The notes: generated by a model not told the origin, from the letters alone. 64,000 nucleotides of DNA from Nitrospira defluvii (GCA_000196815.1 FP929003.1:3929501-3993500), one strand, 5' to 3'. Numbered from the stretch's first letter, positions 17,869 through 27,606 are shown. Program-made: numbers and translations.

Positions 17869-18968
17869 GCCGTGACACTCTTGGCGCGGATTCGCTCCAG
17901 CAGTCCGACCATGAGCAGCGGCCACACCAGCGTCGCGTCGCTGAGCACTTCAGCGAACCGCCCACCCTCGGCCGGAGGCACGAACTTGCCCCAGGAGATG
18001 CCTTCTTGGTAGGTGCACCCGCTCAACCCGCCCCAATAATCCGGCTCGGGACAGATTCGCACACCATAATGAAAGCGTGGCGGTTGCACGTTGAGTCCCA
18101 AACGAGTATTGCTGATCTCGATATACGGCGCCACCTGTTGCGCCCAATTGCGCGGCACCCCGCCGCCGATAGTGAAAATGCCGAGGCGCTTCGACCCCAG
18201 GACTTCTTCGGCATAATGATTGAGATCGAGGTAGGGGTTGAAGTCCGGACAGGTCTGGTGCAGCGCGCGCAAGACCGCCGTGTCTCCACCGTCCTTCACT
18301 TGGCTGCGGGCCTGATCCATCCGCTTGCCCATCGCCCAGGTACCGACATCCAGCCCCATTTCTGAATCGGTAAAGGCAGGAATATAAACCGGCACATTTT
18401 TCAGATAGGCGCTCTTGAGGATGCCGGGGCCCTCAAATTCTTCCGCCAGCGTCTTGCCGAGTTCCCGAGTCAGGAGGTGCGAGGAGAGGGGTTGTTCGAT
18501 GTTGATACGCTTCAAGGTCAGTGAAACGACATGCTCGACGTAATTGAGGTTCGACTCCATTTCAAGGGTGTCATAGACGCGGTTGTATCCCTTCTGGAAT
18601 AACTCCTCGTCGCTATGGGACGCCTCGTGACGGTAGTGAAGCTTGCCCACCGATTCGCTCAGGCCATGGGCAACCAGCGCGCCGGTCGAGACGATGGCAT
18701 CCACCATGCCACGGTCGATCATGGTGCTGATGATCTTGCCCATCTTCGCAATGGTCATGGCGCCGGAGAGGGTCAGCACCACCTTGCAATCGGCATCCTC
18801 GATCATCGCGGCGAGTGTTTCGTACGCTTCGCCCAGACGCCGGCCGCCGAAGGCCGTCTTTCGCATCGCCTCCAGCAGTTCCGAAAAGGAATGAATCTTC
18901 TCGGGGTCGAGAGGCTCGAGTGCCTCCAAGCCATCCGTGGCACCGTCGTGAAATTCCCGTCCCGCCAT
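17865..18968 (-). CDS. Deoxyhypusine synthase-like protein
   Basis: 367 residues, deoxyhypusine synthase fold over its whole length. Seen: LTLSGAMTIAKMG (NAD-binding region), VDAIVSTGALVAHGL, GIFTIGGGVPRNW, and the active-site lysine in GISWGKF near the C-terminus. Bacteria lack eIF5A, and bacterial relatives have been linked to homospermidine synthesis from putrescine and spermidine. Together with the nearby arginine decarboxylase and agmatinase this supports a polyamine role. The exact product is inferred. Confidence 0.85.
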   Translation of the reverse strand: MAGREFHDGATDGLEALEPLDPEKIHSFSELLEAMRKTAFGGRRLGEAYETLAAMIEDADCKVVLTLSGAMTIAKMGKIISTMIDRGMVDAIVSTGALVAHGLSESVGKLHYRHEASHSDEELFQKGYNRVYDTLEMESNLNYVEHVVSLTLKRINIEQPLSSHLLTRELGKTLAEEFEGPGILKSAYLKNVPVYIPAFTDSEMGLDVGTWAMGKRMDQARSQVKDGGDTAVLRALHQTCPDFNPYLDLNHYAEEVLGSKRLGIFTIGGGVPRNWAQQVAPYIEISNTRLGLNVQPPRFHYGVRICPEPDYWGGLSGCTYQEGISWGKFVPPAEGGRFAEVLSDATLVWPLLMVGLLERIRAKSVTA

Positions 18969-19191
18969 GATGAGAGCCTCCCGAAAAAAATCAGCCTTTG
19001 GATCGAGCAGGTCATTTTATACACAACCGAGCGTCGCGGGGTCAATTGAAGCGCCGACCAGCCCCCACGCCGATCCCGTAGTCAGACCGCCGGACAGCGC
19101 CAGGAACGCGCGCCGTGCACCGTGCGAACAGTACGCAGGGGTGATGCGCATCAACCGGGCAGGAAGGAGCCTGCGGATGAATGGAGAGACG

Positions 19192-19944
19192 TCAGCTGCG
19201 AACGCCGCTGACCAGAGTCAGTACCATCGCCGTCACATACATGAGACTGATACCGGCAAACATCCCGGCCGCCACCTGCACCCGGCGCGTCGCCGTATAC
19301 GACATCACCGTCAAGGAGAGCACCACATACAGCAACGAGCCGGCTGCCAGCGCGTAAAAGCAGATGGAGAAATAGGGAGACACCCCTTGCCCGCTGAGAA
19401 ATGTCCCGACACAGGTCGGCAACCCGGCGATCAATCCCAGCAGCAGGACATCGCGCCACGACATCGGCGTTTTGCCCGACGCGCCCACAATGCCGAACCC
19501 CTCCGTGCCGTTATGCAGACCGAACCCCGCCACCAATAACGCGCTCAGCGTATATTCACCGCTGGCGTAGCTGGCGCCGATAGCCAGTCCCTCGCCGAGA
19601 TTGTGCAAGCCCATTCCCACCGCAATCATATAGGGCAGAGACAGAATCCGGCTTCCTGACCGACCGCCGAATACCTGACTGGACTCCAAGGCCACCAACC
19701 CGACGAAACTCATCCCCAGACTCCCGAGAAACACCACCCACGACACCACATCACGTGCGCCGGTCTGCTCGGTCGCCTCATGCATGAGATCGAAAAAGAG
19801 ATACACCAAGACACCGTTCGCCACGCCGATCAGCCCGCCCTCCCAAGTCCGCGGCAACACCTTGCCCAAAAACAGGGCCGCAAGGATGCCGAGATAGACC
19901 GGAATGAGACCGGCGATCGCGCCCAGTCCAATGACATTCACCAT
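19192..19944 (-). CDS. ZIP-family metal transporter
   Basis: 250 residues, about eight membrane helices. The two metal-binding helices carry GMGLHNLGEGLAIG and GFGLHNGTEGFGI, the ZIP signature for zinc or other divalent metal uptake. A His-containing loop lies between helices 3 and 4 as expected but is short. Stands alone on the minus strand, with about 220 bases between it and the deoxyhypusine synthase homologue. Metal specificity cannot be told. Confidence 0.9.
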   Translation of the reverse strand: MVNVIGLGAIAGLIPVYLGILAALFLGKVLPRTWEGGLIGVANGVLVYLFFDLMHEATEQTGARDVVSWVVFLGSLGMSFVGLVALESSQVFGGRSGSRILSLPYMIAVGMGLHNLGEGLAIGASYASGEYTLSALLVAGFGLHNGTEGFGIVGASGKTPMSWRDVLLLGLIAGLPTCVGTFLSGQGVSPYFSICFYALAAGSLLYVVLSLTVMSYTATRRVQVAAGMFAGISLMYVTAMVLTLVSGVRS

Positions 19945-20142
19945 ATCAGACTTCTACCAGAACCGGCGGCGGGGAAGAAAGATCGTTCTCAAGGATTCGG
20001 AATGCCTCATCCAAGAAGAAGAGCTACAATGGGCATGTGTTGCCTCGGGTTTGTAGAGGGAAGAGAACGCGAGGCTCGCGAAGGCCGTGGCGCACACGGC
20101 GCGAGCGGCCTGATCTGCCGCTGCCGTTCAGCAGGAGGAGCT

Positions 20143-21114
20143 GTGACCTACCAGCAACTCATGGGTCTGGCAAACGGCTACGCCGACTCGAAAGTACTCC
20201 TCGTTGCCAACGAGCTCGGTGTGTTTACCGCGATCGGAACCGGTGGACATCGGGTCAACGCCCTCGCCGCTGCATGCGGGACCACACACGAAGGCATGCG
20301 GCTATTACTGCACGCCCTGGCGGGACTCGGGCTGCTTCGCCGGCAAGCAGGCCGATACTGGAACACCCCCTTGGGTCTCAGGTTTCTGGATGGTCACAGC
20401 CCGCTGGCGATCACCAACCTCCTGTGGCTCCTCAACCACCATTGGTCCGACTGGACGGGCATGGCGCGGGCAATTCGTCGAGGCCGCCCCGGATGGGCGA
20501 CGGTAACCAAGACCGCCGAATTCCGGCGGCGATTCGCGCTCGCGATGCAGGAACGCAGCCATGTCTTGGCTCCACCCACAATCGCTTCGTTTCGGCTCCC
20601 GCGAAATGCCACACGATTTCTCGATCTCGGGGGTGGGGCAGGCTCTTATTCCATCGCGCTGGCCCGGCAGTACCCGACCCTGCAGGGACTAGTCATCGAT
20701 CAGTCGGTGGCGGTCGCGAGACGGTTGACCCGGCAACAAGGGTTGGCGGATCGGCTCAAAGTCCGGACAGGAAATCTCTTCACGCTGCCGCTGGCAACCG
20801 GTTTCGATGTCGCCCTGCTGTCCAACGTGCTCCACGATTTTAGCGAGAAGGAAAATCTCCGGTTGCTTCGCCGGGTATATCAATCGCTACGGCCGGGTGG
20901 AAAACTCTTTATCGTGGAGTACTTTCTCAACCCAGCCGGAATCCGTCCCGCCGAAGCCGCCATCTTTTCGCTTCTGATGTACGCCTTCACCGACACGGGA
21001 CGCTGCTATGCCTGGAAAGAGACCGAGGGGTGGCTGGCAACCGCCGGATTCTCCCGCTGTCGTCGACACAGGATTACGGGTACGATCGGAACGCTGGAAG
21101 CCGTGAAACGGTGA
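20143..21114 (+). CDS. SAM-dependent O-methyltransferase-like protein
   Basis: 323 residues from the GTG at 20143, which has AGGAGG at 20133-20138; the longer open frame upstream lacks such support. Residues 1-150 form a winged-helix dimerisation domain as in acetylserotonin/hydroxyneurosporene O-methyltransferases. The SAM-binding motif is FLDLGGGAGSYSIALA, followed by LLSNVLHDFSEKENLRLLRR and LRPGGKLFIVEYF. A small-molecule methyltransferase is likely; the substrate is unknown. Its stop abuts that of the convergent gene. Confidence 0.83.
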   Translation: MTYQQLMGLANGYADSKVLLVANELGVFTAIGTGGHRVNALAAACGTTHEGMRLLLHALAGLGLLRRQAGRYWNTPLGLRFLDGHSPLAITNLLWLLNHHWSDWTGMARAIRRGRPGWATVTKTAEFRRRFALAMQERSHVLAPPTIASFRLPRNATRFLDLGGGAGSYSIALARQYPTLQGLVIDQSVAVARRLTRQQGLADRLKVRTGNLFTLPLATGFDVALLSNVLHDFSEKENLRLLRRVYQSLRPGGKLFIVEYFLNPAGIRPAEAAIFSLLMYAFTDTGRCYAWKETEGWLATAGFSRCRRHRITGTIGTLEAVKR

Positions 21115-22341
21115 TCAGCAGGGCAATCCGGAAGACTGATCGAAAGGGCCGAGGCGCCCGTGATACGCCTCCAGATGTCGGCGGACAGGGATCAGGAGGC
21201 CGGGAGGAATCCGGGGACAGACTTCGCGATCGAACGACACCATGCGTTGATACCGTTTGACGCCGACCGCGGCCTCGGCCAAGGCCCAATACAGATTCTC
21301 TACCCAACGTAATGAGATCACCTGCCCCAGGTAGTGATACAGGACCTTCGGGTCACGAATCGCTCCACGGAAAGCATCCTTCATCTCGTGTAACAGCCGG
21401 TCTTCAGCCGAAGAGCGCTGGTAAATCCCTTCCACCATGTGATTCAACGAAATAAAGTCCTGGAGATCGAAGCGGGCATCCACGTCTTTGGTCTGTTCAC
21501 GATACACGACCCAATCGCTGGTGAATTGCAGGCGTTCGAGGAGTCGCAAAAAATCCTGCAAGGCGATTTCCTCCACCGTCTCGCAGGCCCGTGACGCCCG
21601 CACCTTGATGAAGGTCCGGCGATCATAGCTGTGCGTCGGGAGGTAATGCGTACCGGAGACTTCCAGCAATCGGCCGGTTGCGTCACGCTTGGGGAATTGA
21701 TAGGTCCACAGGTCGGGAAACGCGACCCCTGCCGCCCATAACTCGGCCCGGTACCGTGGCAGCATGTAGTCAAACAGCGGCCCGCCCTGTTCCTGCAGCG
21801 GAGTGGCGGCGAGCCCGCCCACTGCCAACGTCAGTCGGGCAAACGGCATGCGCGTATAGCCATCCGGTTCGAGTACAAAATTGAATCCCCCCCAGGGCCC
21901 CACATCGAGCAACGTCTCATACCCTTGCGCGGCCAGCCATGCTTCTGTTTCCAGCGCAAGGGATCGCCAGAGCCGGATGAGCACGCCGACATGCACATGC
22001 CGGTTGCGAAAGAGCGGGGTCGCATCGGTGGAGCACAACGGTTCTGCACTTGCCAGACGAGTTTGAAGCTTGAGGATTTCCCACTCGATGGCCTGCGCCA
22101 AGGTGCCCTTCCCAAAGGACACCCCCGAGCACAGTCGCTCACAGTCGGCACGGATGTCCTTCCAGAGGTCCGTGCCGTGGGGGAATGTGGCCGCCGTAGT
22201 CATTACGTCGTCGAGAAACGAGTGGAGCCCTCCCGCGGGTTGAGCGGCGACGAGCCTGGTTACCGTGCCATGAAAATGTCGAATGGCCCGATGGGACCGG
22301 TGAGCATAGGCGCAATCGAAGCCTGCGCGCTCTATCGCCAC
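21115..22341 (-). CDS. Unrecognised 408-residue protein
   Basis: I do not recognise a family. The product is soluble, with no signal peptide or membrane helix, and has conserved-looking stretches such as LLDVGPWGGFNFVLEPDGYTR and LVDVGPW-like Gly/Trp-rich turns in the middle, then an Arg/Glu-rich helical C-terminal third. Coding character (uninterrupted frame, GC-rich third positions) is strong. It lies 13 bases after a small zinc-ribbon gene and the two are probably co-transcribed. Confidence 0.7.
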   Translation of the reverse strand: MAIERAGFDCAYAHRSHRAIRHFHGTVTRLVAAQPAGGLHSFLDDVMTTAATFPHGTDLWKDIRADCERLCSGVSFGKGTLAQAIEWEILKLQTRLASAEPLCSTDATPLFRNRHVHVGVLIRLWRSLALETEAWLAAQGYETLLDVGPWGGFNFVLEPDGYTRMPFARLTLAVGGLAATPLQEQGGPLFDYMLPRYRAELWAAGVAFPDLWTYQFPKRDATGRLLEVSGTHYLPTHSYDRRTFIKVRASRACETVEEIALQDFLRLLERLQFTSDWVVYREQTKDVDARFDLQDFISLNHMVEGIYQRSSAEDRLLHEMKDAFRGAIRDPKVLYHYLGQVISLRWVENLYWALAEAAVGVKRYQRMVSFDREVCPRIPPGLLIPVRRHLEAYHGRLGPFDQSSGLPC

Positions 22342-22354
22342 AGTGGTGAGAGGA

Positions 22355-22585
22355 CTATCGGACAGGATTCAACTCCTTCTGTGTGCGCTGACAGCCTTCA
22401 CAGACAGTCTGGAACCACCACAGATCCGCAGGACTGACGTGGTGCTGTTCCATCGCGGCCCCCTCCTCCAGCCAGCGAGCTCGGGAAGGTTCTACCTCCG
22501 TGACAGGATTCACCCGTTGACAGAGCTTGCAACGCAACCACACCGGTCGACCGAACAAGGCGATCAGACAATCACTCCGGCTCAT
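22355..22585 (-). CDS. Small zinc-ribbon protein
   Basis: 76 residues from the ATG at 22585, preferred because AAGGA lies upstream at a suitable distance. Two pairs, CKLC and CEGC, separated by about 36 residues, suggest a zinc-binding site. No other motif. Sits directly upstream of the unrecognised 408-residue protein on the same strand. Confidence 0.55.
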   Translation of the reverse strand: MSRSDCLIALFGRPVWLRCKLCQRVNPVTEVEPSRARWLEEGAAMEQHHVSPADLWWFQTVCEGCQRTQKELNPVR

Positions 22586-22770
22586 GGCCACGTTCCTTGT
22601 GATCGGGCACACCGGTCACCTTTTGCGATGGCGTTGGAATCCCGAAGGTTCCTTGTAGTGCACCCCGCCTGGACGGGGAACTCGTAAAGCCCGATAGTTT
22701 TGGACAGAAGATTACGAGGGTTTGGAAAAGGCACAGGCCGCGGAGGGCCCTGGACAGGTGTCAGCGGGAG

Positions 22771-23415
22771 CTAGGAAGAGGCAATGAATCCGTGTGTTAA
22801 CGCATACTTAATCAATTCGGCCGTCGTATGGAGATTCAGTTGTTCCATGAGCTGGGCTTTATGAAACTCGACGGTTCGTGTGGAAATCTTGAGCCGGAGG
22901 GCGATGTCTTTGGCCGTTCGCCCCTCGGCCAACAATTGCAGCACCTCACGCTGACGAAAGGTGAGTGTCTTTCTCTGCTGGGCCTGTCCTGCCCCCAACG
23001 TGAGCAAGACATCCAGCAAATCTTTGGCGATCAAGGGCGTGATGTAGGTGTGCCCGGCCCACACTGCCCGTATCGCCTGTTCTAATTCATCGACCGCCGA
23101 TCGCTTCAGCAGATAGCCCGAGGCGCCGGCCTCGAACGCCGATCGGACATAGTCGGCATCAGCATGCATCGTGACAAAAATAACTTTGATCGAGGGGTGA
23201 GTCTTCTTGAGTTGTGTAGCGGCATCGATGCCATTCAACAGCGGCATCGACACGTCAAGAATGACAATGTCGGGATGGACTCGATCCACCGCTTCCAGTA
23301 GGGCGCGGCCATCCTCAACCATCCCCACTAGCTCACATTGGTCGTCGAGAATGCGGCGAAACCCTTCCAGCACCAGGGAATGATCGTCGGCCAAGAGCAC
23401 ACGCGCTTTAGACAT
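22771..23415 (-). CDS. NarL/LuxR-family response regulator
   Basis: 214 residues. N-terminal receiver with acidic pair LLADDHSL, phospho-acceptor Asp in VILDVSMPLLNG, Thr in FVTMHAD and Lys in YLLKRSA; C-terminal LuxR-type helix-turn-helix (LTFRQREVLQLLAEGRTAKDIALRLKIS is the start of it). ATG at 23415 overlaps the end of the kinase gene by eight bases. Partner of the adjacent kinase; binds DNA when phosphorylated. Target genes unknown. Confidence 0.92.
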   Translation of the reverse strand: MSKARVLLADDHSLVLEGFRRILDDQCELVGMVEDGRALLEAVDRVHPDIVILDVSMPLLNGIDAATQLKKTHPSIKVIFVTMHADADYVRSAFEAGASGYLLKRSAVDELEQAIRAVWAGHTYITPLIAKDLLDVLLTLGAGQAQQRKTLTFRQREVLQLLAEGRTAKDIALRLKISTRTVEFHKAQLMEQLNLHTTAELIKYALTHGFIASS

Positions 23416-24577
23416 AGGCGCCACCTGGAAGCGGAACACAGACCTCGAGATGCGTGCCGCGGCCGGGCGCCGTCGACACGGTCAAGGTGCCTCGCACCAA
23501 CCGCACTCGTTCTTTCATACTTAACAACCCCAGGCGTCCCAGGCCCTGTGACGCCTGTTGCGAATCGAACCCGACGCCGTTGTCCCGGACCGAAAGAGTA
23601 ATGACCTCGTCGTCACAAATCAATTCGACTTCCACTTCCGTGGCCTGCGCATGACGGGCGACGTTATTCAAACTCTCTTGCGCAATCCGGTACACGCAGG
23701 TGGCCAGTTCGGTCGGCACCGGACTCACGGCATCGTGATGCACATACACCGCTTCAATCTTAGTCGTTGCAGAAAAATCATCCACCAGCCGACGAACTGC
23801 TTTCACAAGTCCCAAGTCATCGAGAATAGATGGATGGAACCGGTAGGCCATCTGGCGGACATCATCCGAGACCGTCGTCAGACGACGGGTGATCGATCGC
23901 ACCACCCCCTCGACCGCGGCCAGATCGCCCGCTTCCCCTTTCTCAATTCGTCGAAGGTCCATGGCCAACATGGCTAGTCGTTGGTTGACATCATCATGCA
24001 AATCACGCGCGATACGGCGGCGCTCCCCTTCTTGTGCTGTCAACAGTTGGCCGGCCAGCGCCCGAAGTTCCTCTCGACTATGCTGTAACTCCTCCTGACT
24101 CACTTTCAGCGACGACTCGCTTTCCCGCAGGGACCGTTCCGTCTCCATGCGTTCGCCGATCTCTTCGACGAGCGCCTGGTTCACCAATGCCAGCTCACGC
24201 GTGCGTTCGCCCACACGTACCTCCAGTTCACTATGGGCGCTGCGCAGCGCTTCCTCGATTTTCCGGCGTTGGAACGCGTAGATCACCGGAAACCAGATCG
24301 CCGTCAGACTGAACATGCGATTGCTCAGTCCCATCCAGAGCGGCACATTGGGAAGAGTGACGCCCAGAAACACATCCGACAGAGCCAGCACCGAGCAAAT
24401 ACTGGCGACAAGAATCGGGGTTGTGCGATCCGGAAGCGCTAGGGACAGCACTACGAGTCCTCCATAGAGCACTCCATTACCGATTCCCAGCGGGAGATAC
24501 AAATCGAGGGTGTACAGGCCGAGGCCAAGGACAACAATCGCGAACAGCAACAGTCTGTGGGAGGGCTGTGTCGTCAC
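23408..24577 (-). CDS. Membrane histidine kinase, NarX/DegS type
   Basis: 389 residues. Four to five N-terminal membrane helices (MASE-like, residues 8-105), a coiled coil (110-190), then a HisKA_3 dimerisation domain with the phosphorylated His in ARDLHDDVNQRLA, and a HATPase domain with N-box AQESLNNVARHA and G-box DNGVGFD. Cognate to the overlapping response regulator. No recognisable ligand-binding domain, so the stimulus is unknown. Confidence 0.92.
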   Translation of the reverse strand: MTTQPSHRLLLFAIVVLGLGLYTLDLYLPLGIGNGVLYGGLVVLSLALPDRTTPILVASICSVLALSDVFLGVTLPNVPLWMGLSNRMFSLTAIWFPVIYAFQRRKIEEALRSAHSELEVRVGERTRELALVNQALVEEIGERMETERSLRESESSLKVSQEELQHSREELRALAGQLLTAQEGERRRIARDLHDDVNQRLAMLAMDLRRIEKGEAGDLAAVEGVVRSITRRLTTVSDDVRQMAYRFHPSILDDLGLVKAVRRLVDDFSATTKIEAVYVHHDAVSPVPTELATCVYRIAQESLNNVARHAQATEVEVELICDDEVITLSVRDNGVGFDSQQASQGLGRLGLLSMKERVRLVRGTLTVSTAPGRGTHLEVCVPLPGGAYV

Positions 24578-24813
24578 AGGACAGTCATTATCCTCCCCTC
24601 AGGCTGGAGGCTTCAAGCCGACTCCTCATGGGAGACATGAGAGAAGGATTCCGGGAATCGCCAGGAACAGGGGCAGGGAGCGGACGGGTAAGGCAGCCGA
24701 TTCGACGAGGTGACGGGGAGCGCCATGGCGGATCTGACGGAACAGGCCGGACCCGCCATGGCTATCACGCTCCGCGCAGAGACAGGCGGAGATCAGGGGA
24801 AGACAGCAGGCGA

Positions 24814-25326
24814 TCAAGGTCGATCGGAAATCCGGGCGACCATCGAGTGGCCGCTCACGGCATCCTGAAGCGCTTTGACCGCTGCCACGGAAGACGTGTC
24901 ACCGGCTTGAACCAGCATCTGATACTGTTGCTGCGTCATGGCAAAAAAGGCCGGCTGCTGCTCGGCCGGAACGCCCATTAACGTTGCCAAAGCCGCAAGA
25001 TGCTCCCCGCCGCCCCTCGCCATATCTTCAGACAGCGTGTCAAAGGTGCTGGCGATGAACAGATTCGTCTGCTGCCCGGCCATGACCTTGCCGTCGTTGG
25101 TACAGCCGGAGGTGCCGAAACTGATCCCGAACGTTTGGCTCCCGAACGTAACGTTAGTGGTGGCCATCATGACTTGAGGGGCAATGTTCTTCGGCGTTTT
25201 GTAATCCGCCCAGGCCAATTTACCCAATCCGCATCCGGGTCCGTTGTCCGGATTGACAGCGTGGACCACGCTGACTGGCCCCGCCATTAACACCCCTGTC
25301 AACGCGATTAACAATCCTTTGTTCAT
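24814..25326 (-). CDS. DUF3015 family secreted protein
   Basis: 170 residues with a signal peptide (MNKGLLIALTGVLMAGPVSVVHA). The mature part begins with NPDNGPGCGLGKLAW and contains FGISFGTSGCTNDG, the Gly- and Cys-containing pattern of DUF3015 proteins. Ribosome-binding sequence AAGGAG precedes the ATG. Function of the family is not established; a periplasmic location is expected. Confidence 0.75.
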   Translation of the reverse strand: MNKGLLIALTGVLMAGPVSVVHAVNPDNGPGCGLGKLAWADYKTPKNIAPQVMMATTNVTFGSQTFGISFGTSGCTNDGKVMAGQQTNLFIASTFDTLSEDMARGGGEHLAALATLMGVPAEQQPAFFAMTQQQYQMLVQAGDTSSVAAVKALQDAVSGHSMVARISDRP

Positions 25327-25650
25327 GCCATCTCCTTTCTATACACACGCGTCACCGCACACTGGCAAGGCACATTCGTGCCGACATCTCTGCGCGGCCA
25401 GCCTTACTTTAGCGGTGTTTTTTTCACAGTCAATCGAAGCCGCTATTTCCAGCAGGAGGCCACACTCGTCGCTACGCTTCTGCACTGTGGCGCAGTGCGA
25501 GTATAGATCAGCGTGCCGCTCACGCAAGAAGGCGAGTCAGCCTGTCTCCATGAAACCCGTTGCATCGGGCCGATCGACGCAACAGGGTGAAGGGCTCGGC
25601 GGAAGAATCGGAGTAACGGATGAGGTCTATCAGAGACGCCAGCGAAAAGG
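25327..25650. other. Intergenic stretch without a supported gene
   Basis: 324 bases between the DUF3015 gene and the left repeat of the integrated element. Open frames here are short and overlap the tRNA-derived repeat. I see no RNA gene. Before insertion this DNA lay directly downstream of the tRNA-Glu gene, so it may hold the original tRNA terminator, but no clear hairpin with T-run was found. Confidence 0.5.
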
Positions 25651-25695
25651 TGGTGGTCCCAACGGGATTTGAACCCGTGTCTGAGCCTTGAGAGG
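25651..25695. repeat. attL: 45-bp direct repeat from the 3' part of tRNA-Glu
   Basis: Perfect 45-base copy of 41782-41826. On the minus strand it matches tRNA-Glu from one base before the anticodon loop through the T-arm to the CCA. The two copies diverge immediately after the anticodon loop (ACGGAC here, GCTCCG at the right copy). The 5' half of a tRNA is absent here, so this is a repeat remnant rather than a tRNA gene. Confidence 0.95.
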
Positions 25696-25823
25696 ACGGA
25701 CAAAACTGAAGAAAAACAACAGGATGATCAATCAGAAACTTCCAATGAGTAATTAGCTTTTGCAATGGCTTACAAGTTCGCTGTCCCATATCGGATAGCT
25801 CAAAATCGATATACGTTGGCGAC

Positions 25824-27596
25824 GTGTCACGCAATACATCTGAAATCTCAAAGGTAGCCAAGGTTTGCGGCAGGCGAAAGTCGCAGCCAGCCACAACTGT
25901 CAGAGTTGTGAACGATTATATCGAGGGCGTGCTGAATGGCACCGTGATTGCCGGGGAACTGATTCGGCTCGCGGTGAAGCGCCACCTACTCGATCTGCAG
26001 AATGGAAAAAAGCGTGGGCTGTACTTCGATGAGCAGAAGGCCAGTGATGCGATCGAGTTCTTTTCCTACCTGAAACACTCCAAGGGCGAATGGGCGGGGC
26101 AGTCCTTCAAGCTGGAGCCGTGGCAGCAATTCATCGTCTGGGCTATCTTCGGATGGGTGAAGAAGGACGGCCTGAGAAGATTCAAAAGCGCCTACCTGGA
26201 AGTGCCACGAAAAAACGGCAAGAGCACGCTCGGTGCAGGAGTCGGCCTCAAGCTGGCCTTCGCCGACAATGAGCCGGGAGCAGAAGTCTTCAGCGCCGCC
26301 ACGAAGAAGGATCAGGCCATCATCGTGCACGGAGAAGCAACGCGCATGGTCAAGGCCTCGCCGGATCTCGCCGACATCATCCAGGTCTACAAGAACAGTC
26401 TCTCCCGACCAGAAAAGGCACAGAAATATGAACCGCTGGGGGCTGACGAAGACACCCTCGACGGATTAAACGTCCATGCCGCCATAGTCGACGAGCTGCA
26501 CGCGCACAAGACTCGCGGGGTCTACGATCTCATGGAGACCGGAACCAGCGCACGCCGGCAGCCGCTGACGTTCGCCATCACCACGGCCGGGACCGATCAG
26601 ACCGACGCCTCCATCTGCTGGGAGCAGCATGTCTATGTCGAGCAAATCCTCCGCGAGGTGATTCAGGACGATACCTATTTCGGCTTCATCTGCGCAATGG
26701 ATGAGGGCGACGACTGGCAGAACGAGCGCAACTGGTACAAGGCCAACCCGAATCTCGGAGTGAGTAAAAAACTTGACTACATGCGCGACCAGGCCCAGAA
26801 GGCCGCGAACATGCCGTCGAAGTTGAACACTTTTCTGCAGCTCGATCTCAACAAGTGGACGCAGCAGGTCACACGATGGATTGACCTTGGGCTGTGGGAT
26901 ACGAACGCCGGCGCACCGATCGTTGAGACTGAGTTCAAGGGGCGGCCATGCTATGCCGGGCTCGACCTCTCATCCGTGTCAGACCTCACGGCGTTCATCT
27001 TGTTGTTCCCAGATGCCGCGACCGGCGTGGCCTCGGTCCTCTGCCGATTTTGGTGCCCAGAATCACGGCTGACCGATGAGCATAACCGTTACCGGGATCA
27101 GTACCAGGCCTGGGAGCGAGAGGGCTGGATCACTGCCACACCGGGGAACGCGATCGACTATGAGGCGGTGAAGGCTCAGGTGCTGCAGGACGCGCAGACG
27201 TTTCAGATGCAGGAACTCGCGGTCGACCGTCTCTTCCAGGGCTATCAGATGTCCATGCAGCTCGCCGAAGAAGGCCTCACGGTCGCGGCCTGCGGGATGG
27301 GCTTCATGTCGATGGCCGGGCCCACCGCAGAACTCGAACGGCGGCTGCTGTCCAAAGGGTTACGGCATGGGGGCAACCCAGTGCTTCGATGGATGGCGAA
27401 TAACGTCGCCGTGAAACAGGATCCGGCCGGAAATAAGAAACCGGACAAGGCGCAGTCACAAGGGAAGATCGACGGAATTGTCGCGCTGCTGCTGGCGCTT
27501 GATCGGGATATGCGACACGAAACCATCAAGTCGATCTATGAAGAACGCGGCCTGACGACCCTCGGAGAAGGAAACCATGTCCTTATCACCACGTAA
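25824..27596 (+). CDS. terL: Phage terminase large subunit (TerL)
   Basis: 590 residues by the GTG at 25824; the GTG at 25908 (VNDYIEGVLNG) is an alternative, and neither has a strong ribosome-binding site. Packaging ATPase: Walker A in VPRKNGKST (about 129-134), Walker B in AAIVDELHAHK (Asp223, Glu224), coupling motif ITTAG. Nuclease domain: YAGLDLSSVSDLTAF and DGIVALLLALD. Complete length for the family. In the circular form it would lie just after the integrase gene, across the attachment site. Confidence 0.92.
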   Translation: MSRNTSEISKVAKVCGRRKSQPATTVRVVNDYIEGVLNGTVIAGELIRLAVKRHLLDLQNGKKRGLYFDEQKASDAIEFFSYLKHSKGEWAGQSFKLEPWQQFIVWAIFGWVKKDGLRRFKSAYLEVPRKNGKSTLGAGVGLKLAFADNEPGAEVFSAATKKDQAIIVHGEATRMVKASPDLADIIQVYKNSLSRPEKAQKYEPLGADEDTLDGLNVHAAIVDELHAHKTRGVYDLMETGTSARRQPLTFAITTAGTDQTDASICWEQHVYVEQILREVIQDDTYFGFICAMDEGDDWQNERNWYKANPNLGVSKKLDYMRDQAQKAANMPSKLNTFLQLDLNKWTQQVTRWIDLGLWDTNAGAPIVETEFKGRPCYAGLDLSSVSDLTAFILLFPDAATGVASVLCRFWCPESRLTDEHNRYRDQYQAWEREGWITATPGNAIDYEAVKAQVLQDAQTFQMQELAVDRLFQGYQMSMQLAEEGLTVAACGMGFMSMAGPTAELERRLLSKGLRHGGNPVLRWMANNVAVKQDPAGNKKPDKAQSQGKIDGIVALLLALDRDMRHETIKSIYEERGLTTLGEGNHVLITT

Positions 27597-27606
27597 GGGA
27601 GGCGCA

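Noticed and set aside
19780-20142. N-terminal extension of the methyltransferase
   Set aside because: It overlaps the ZIP gene on the other strand; a strong ribosome-binding site marks the GTG at 20143 as start.
24626-24817. Small minus-strand frame between the kinase and DUF3015 genes
   Set aside because: No ribosome-binding site, no domain, and atypical composition; treated as non-coding.
25651-25695. A second tRNA-Glu gene at the left end of the element
   Set aside because: Only the 3' 45 bases are present; the D-arm and 5' acceptor strand are missing, so it is an attachment repeat.
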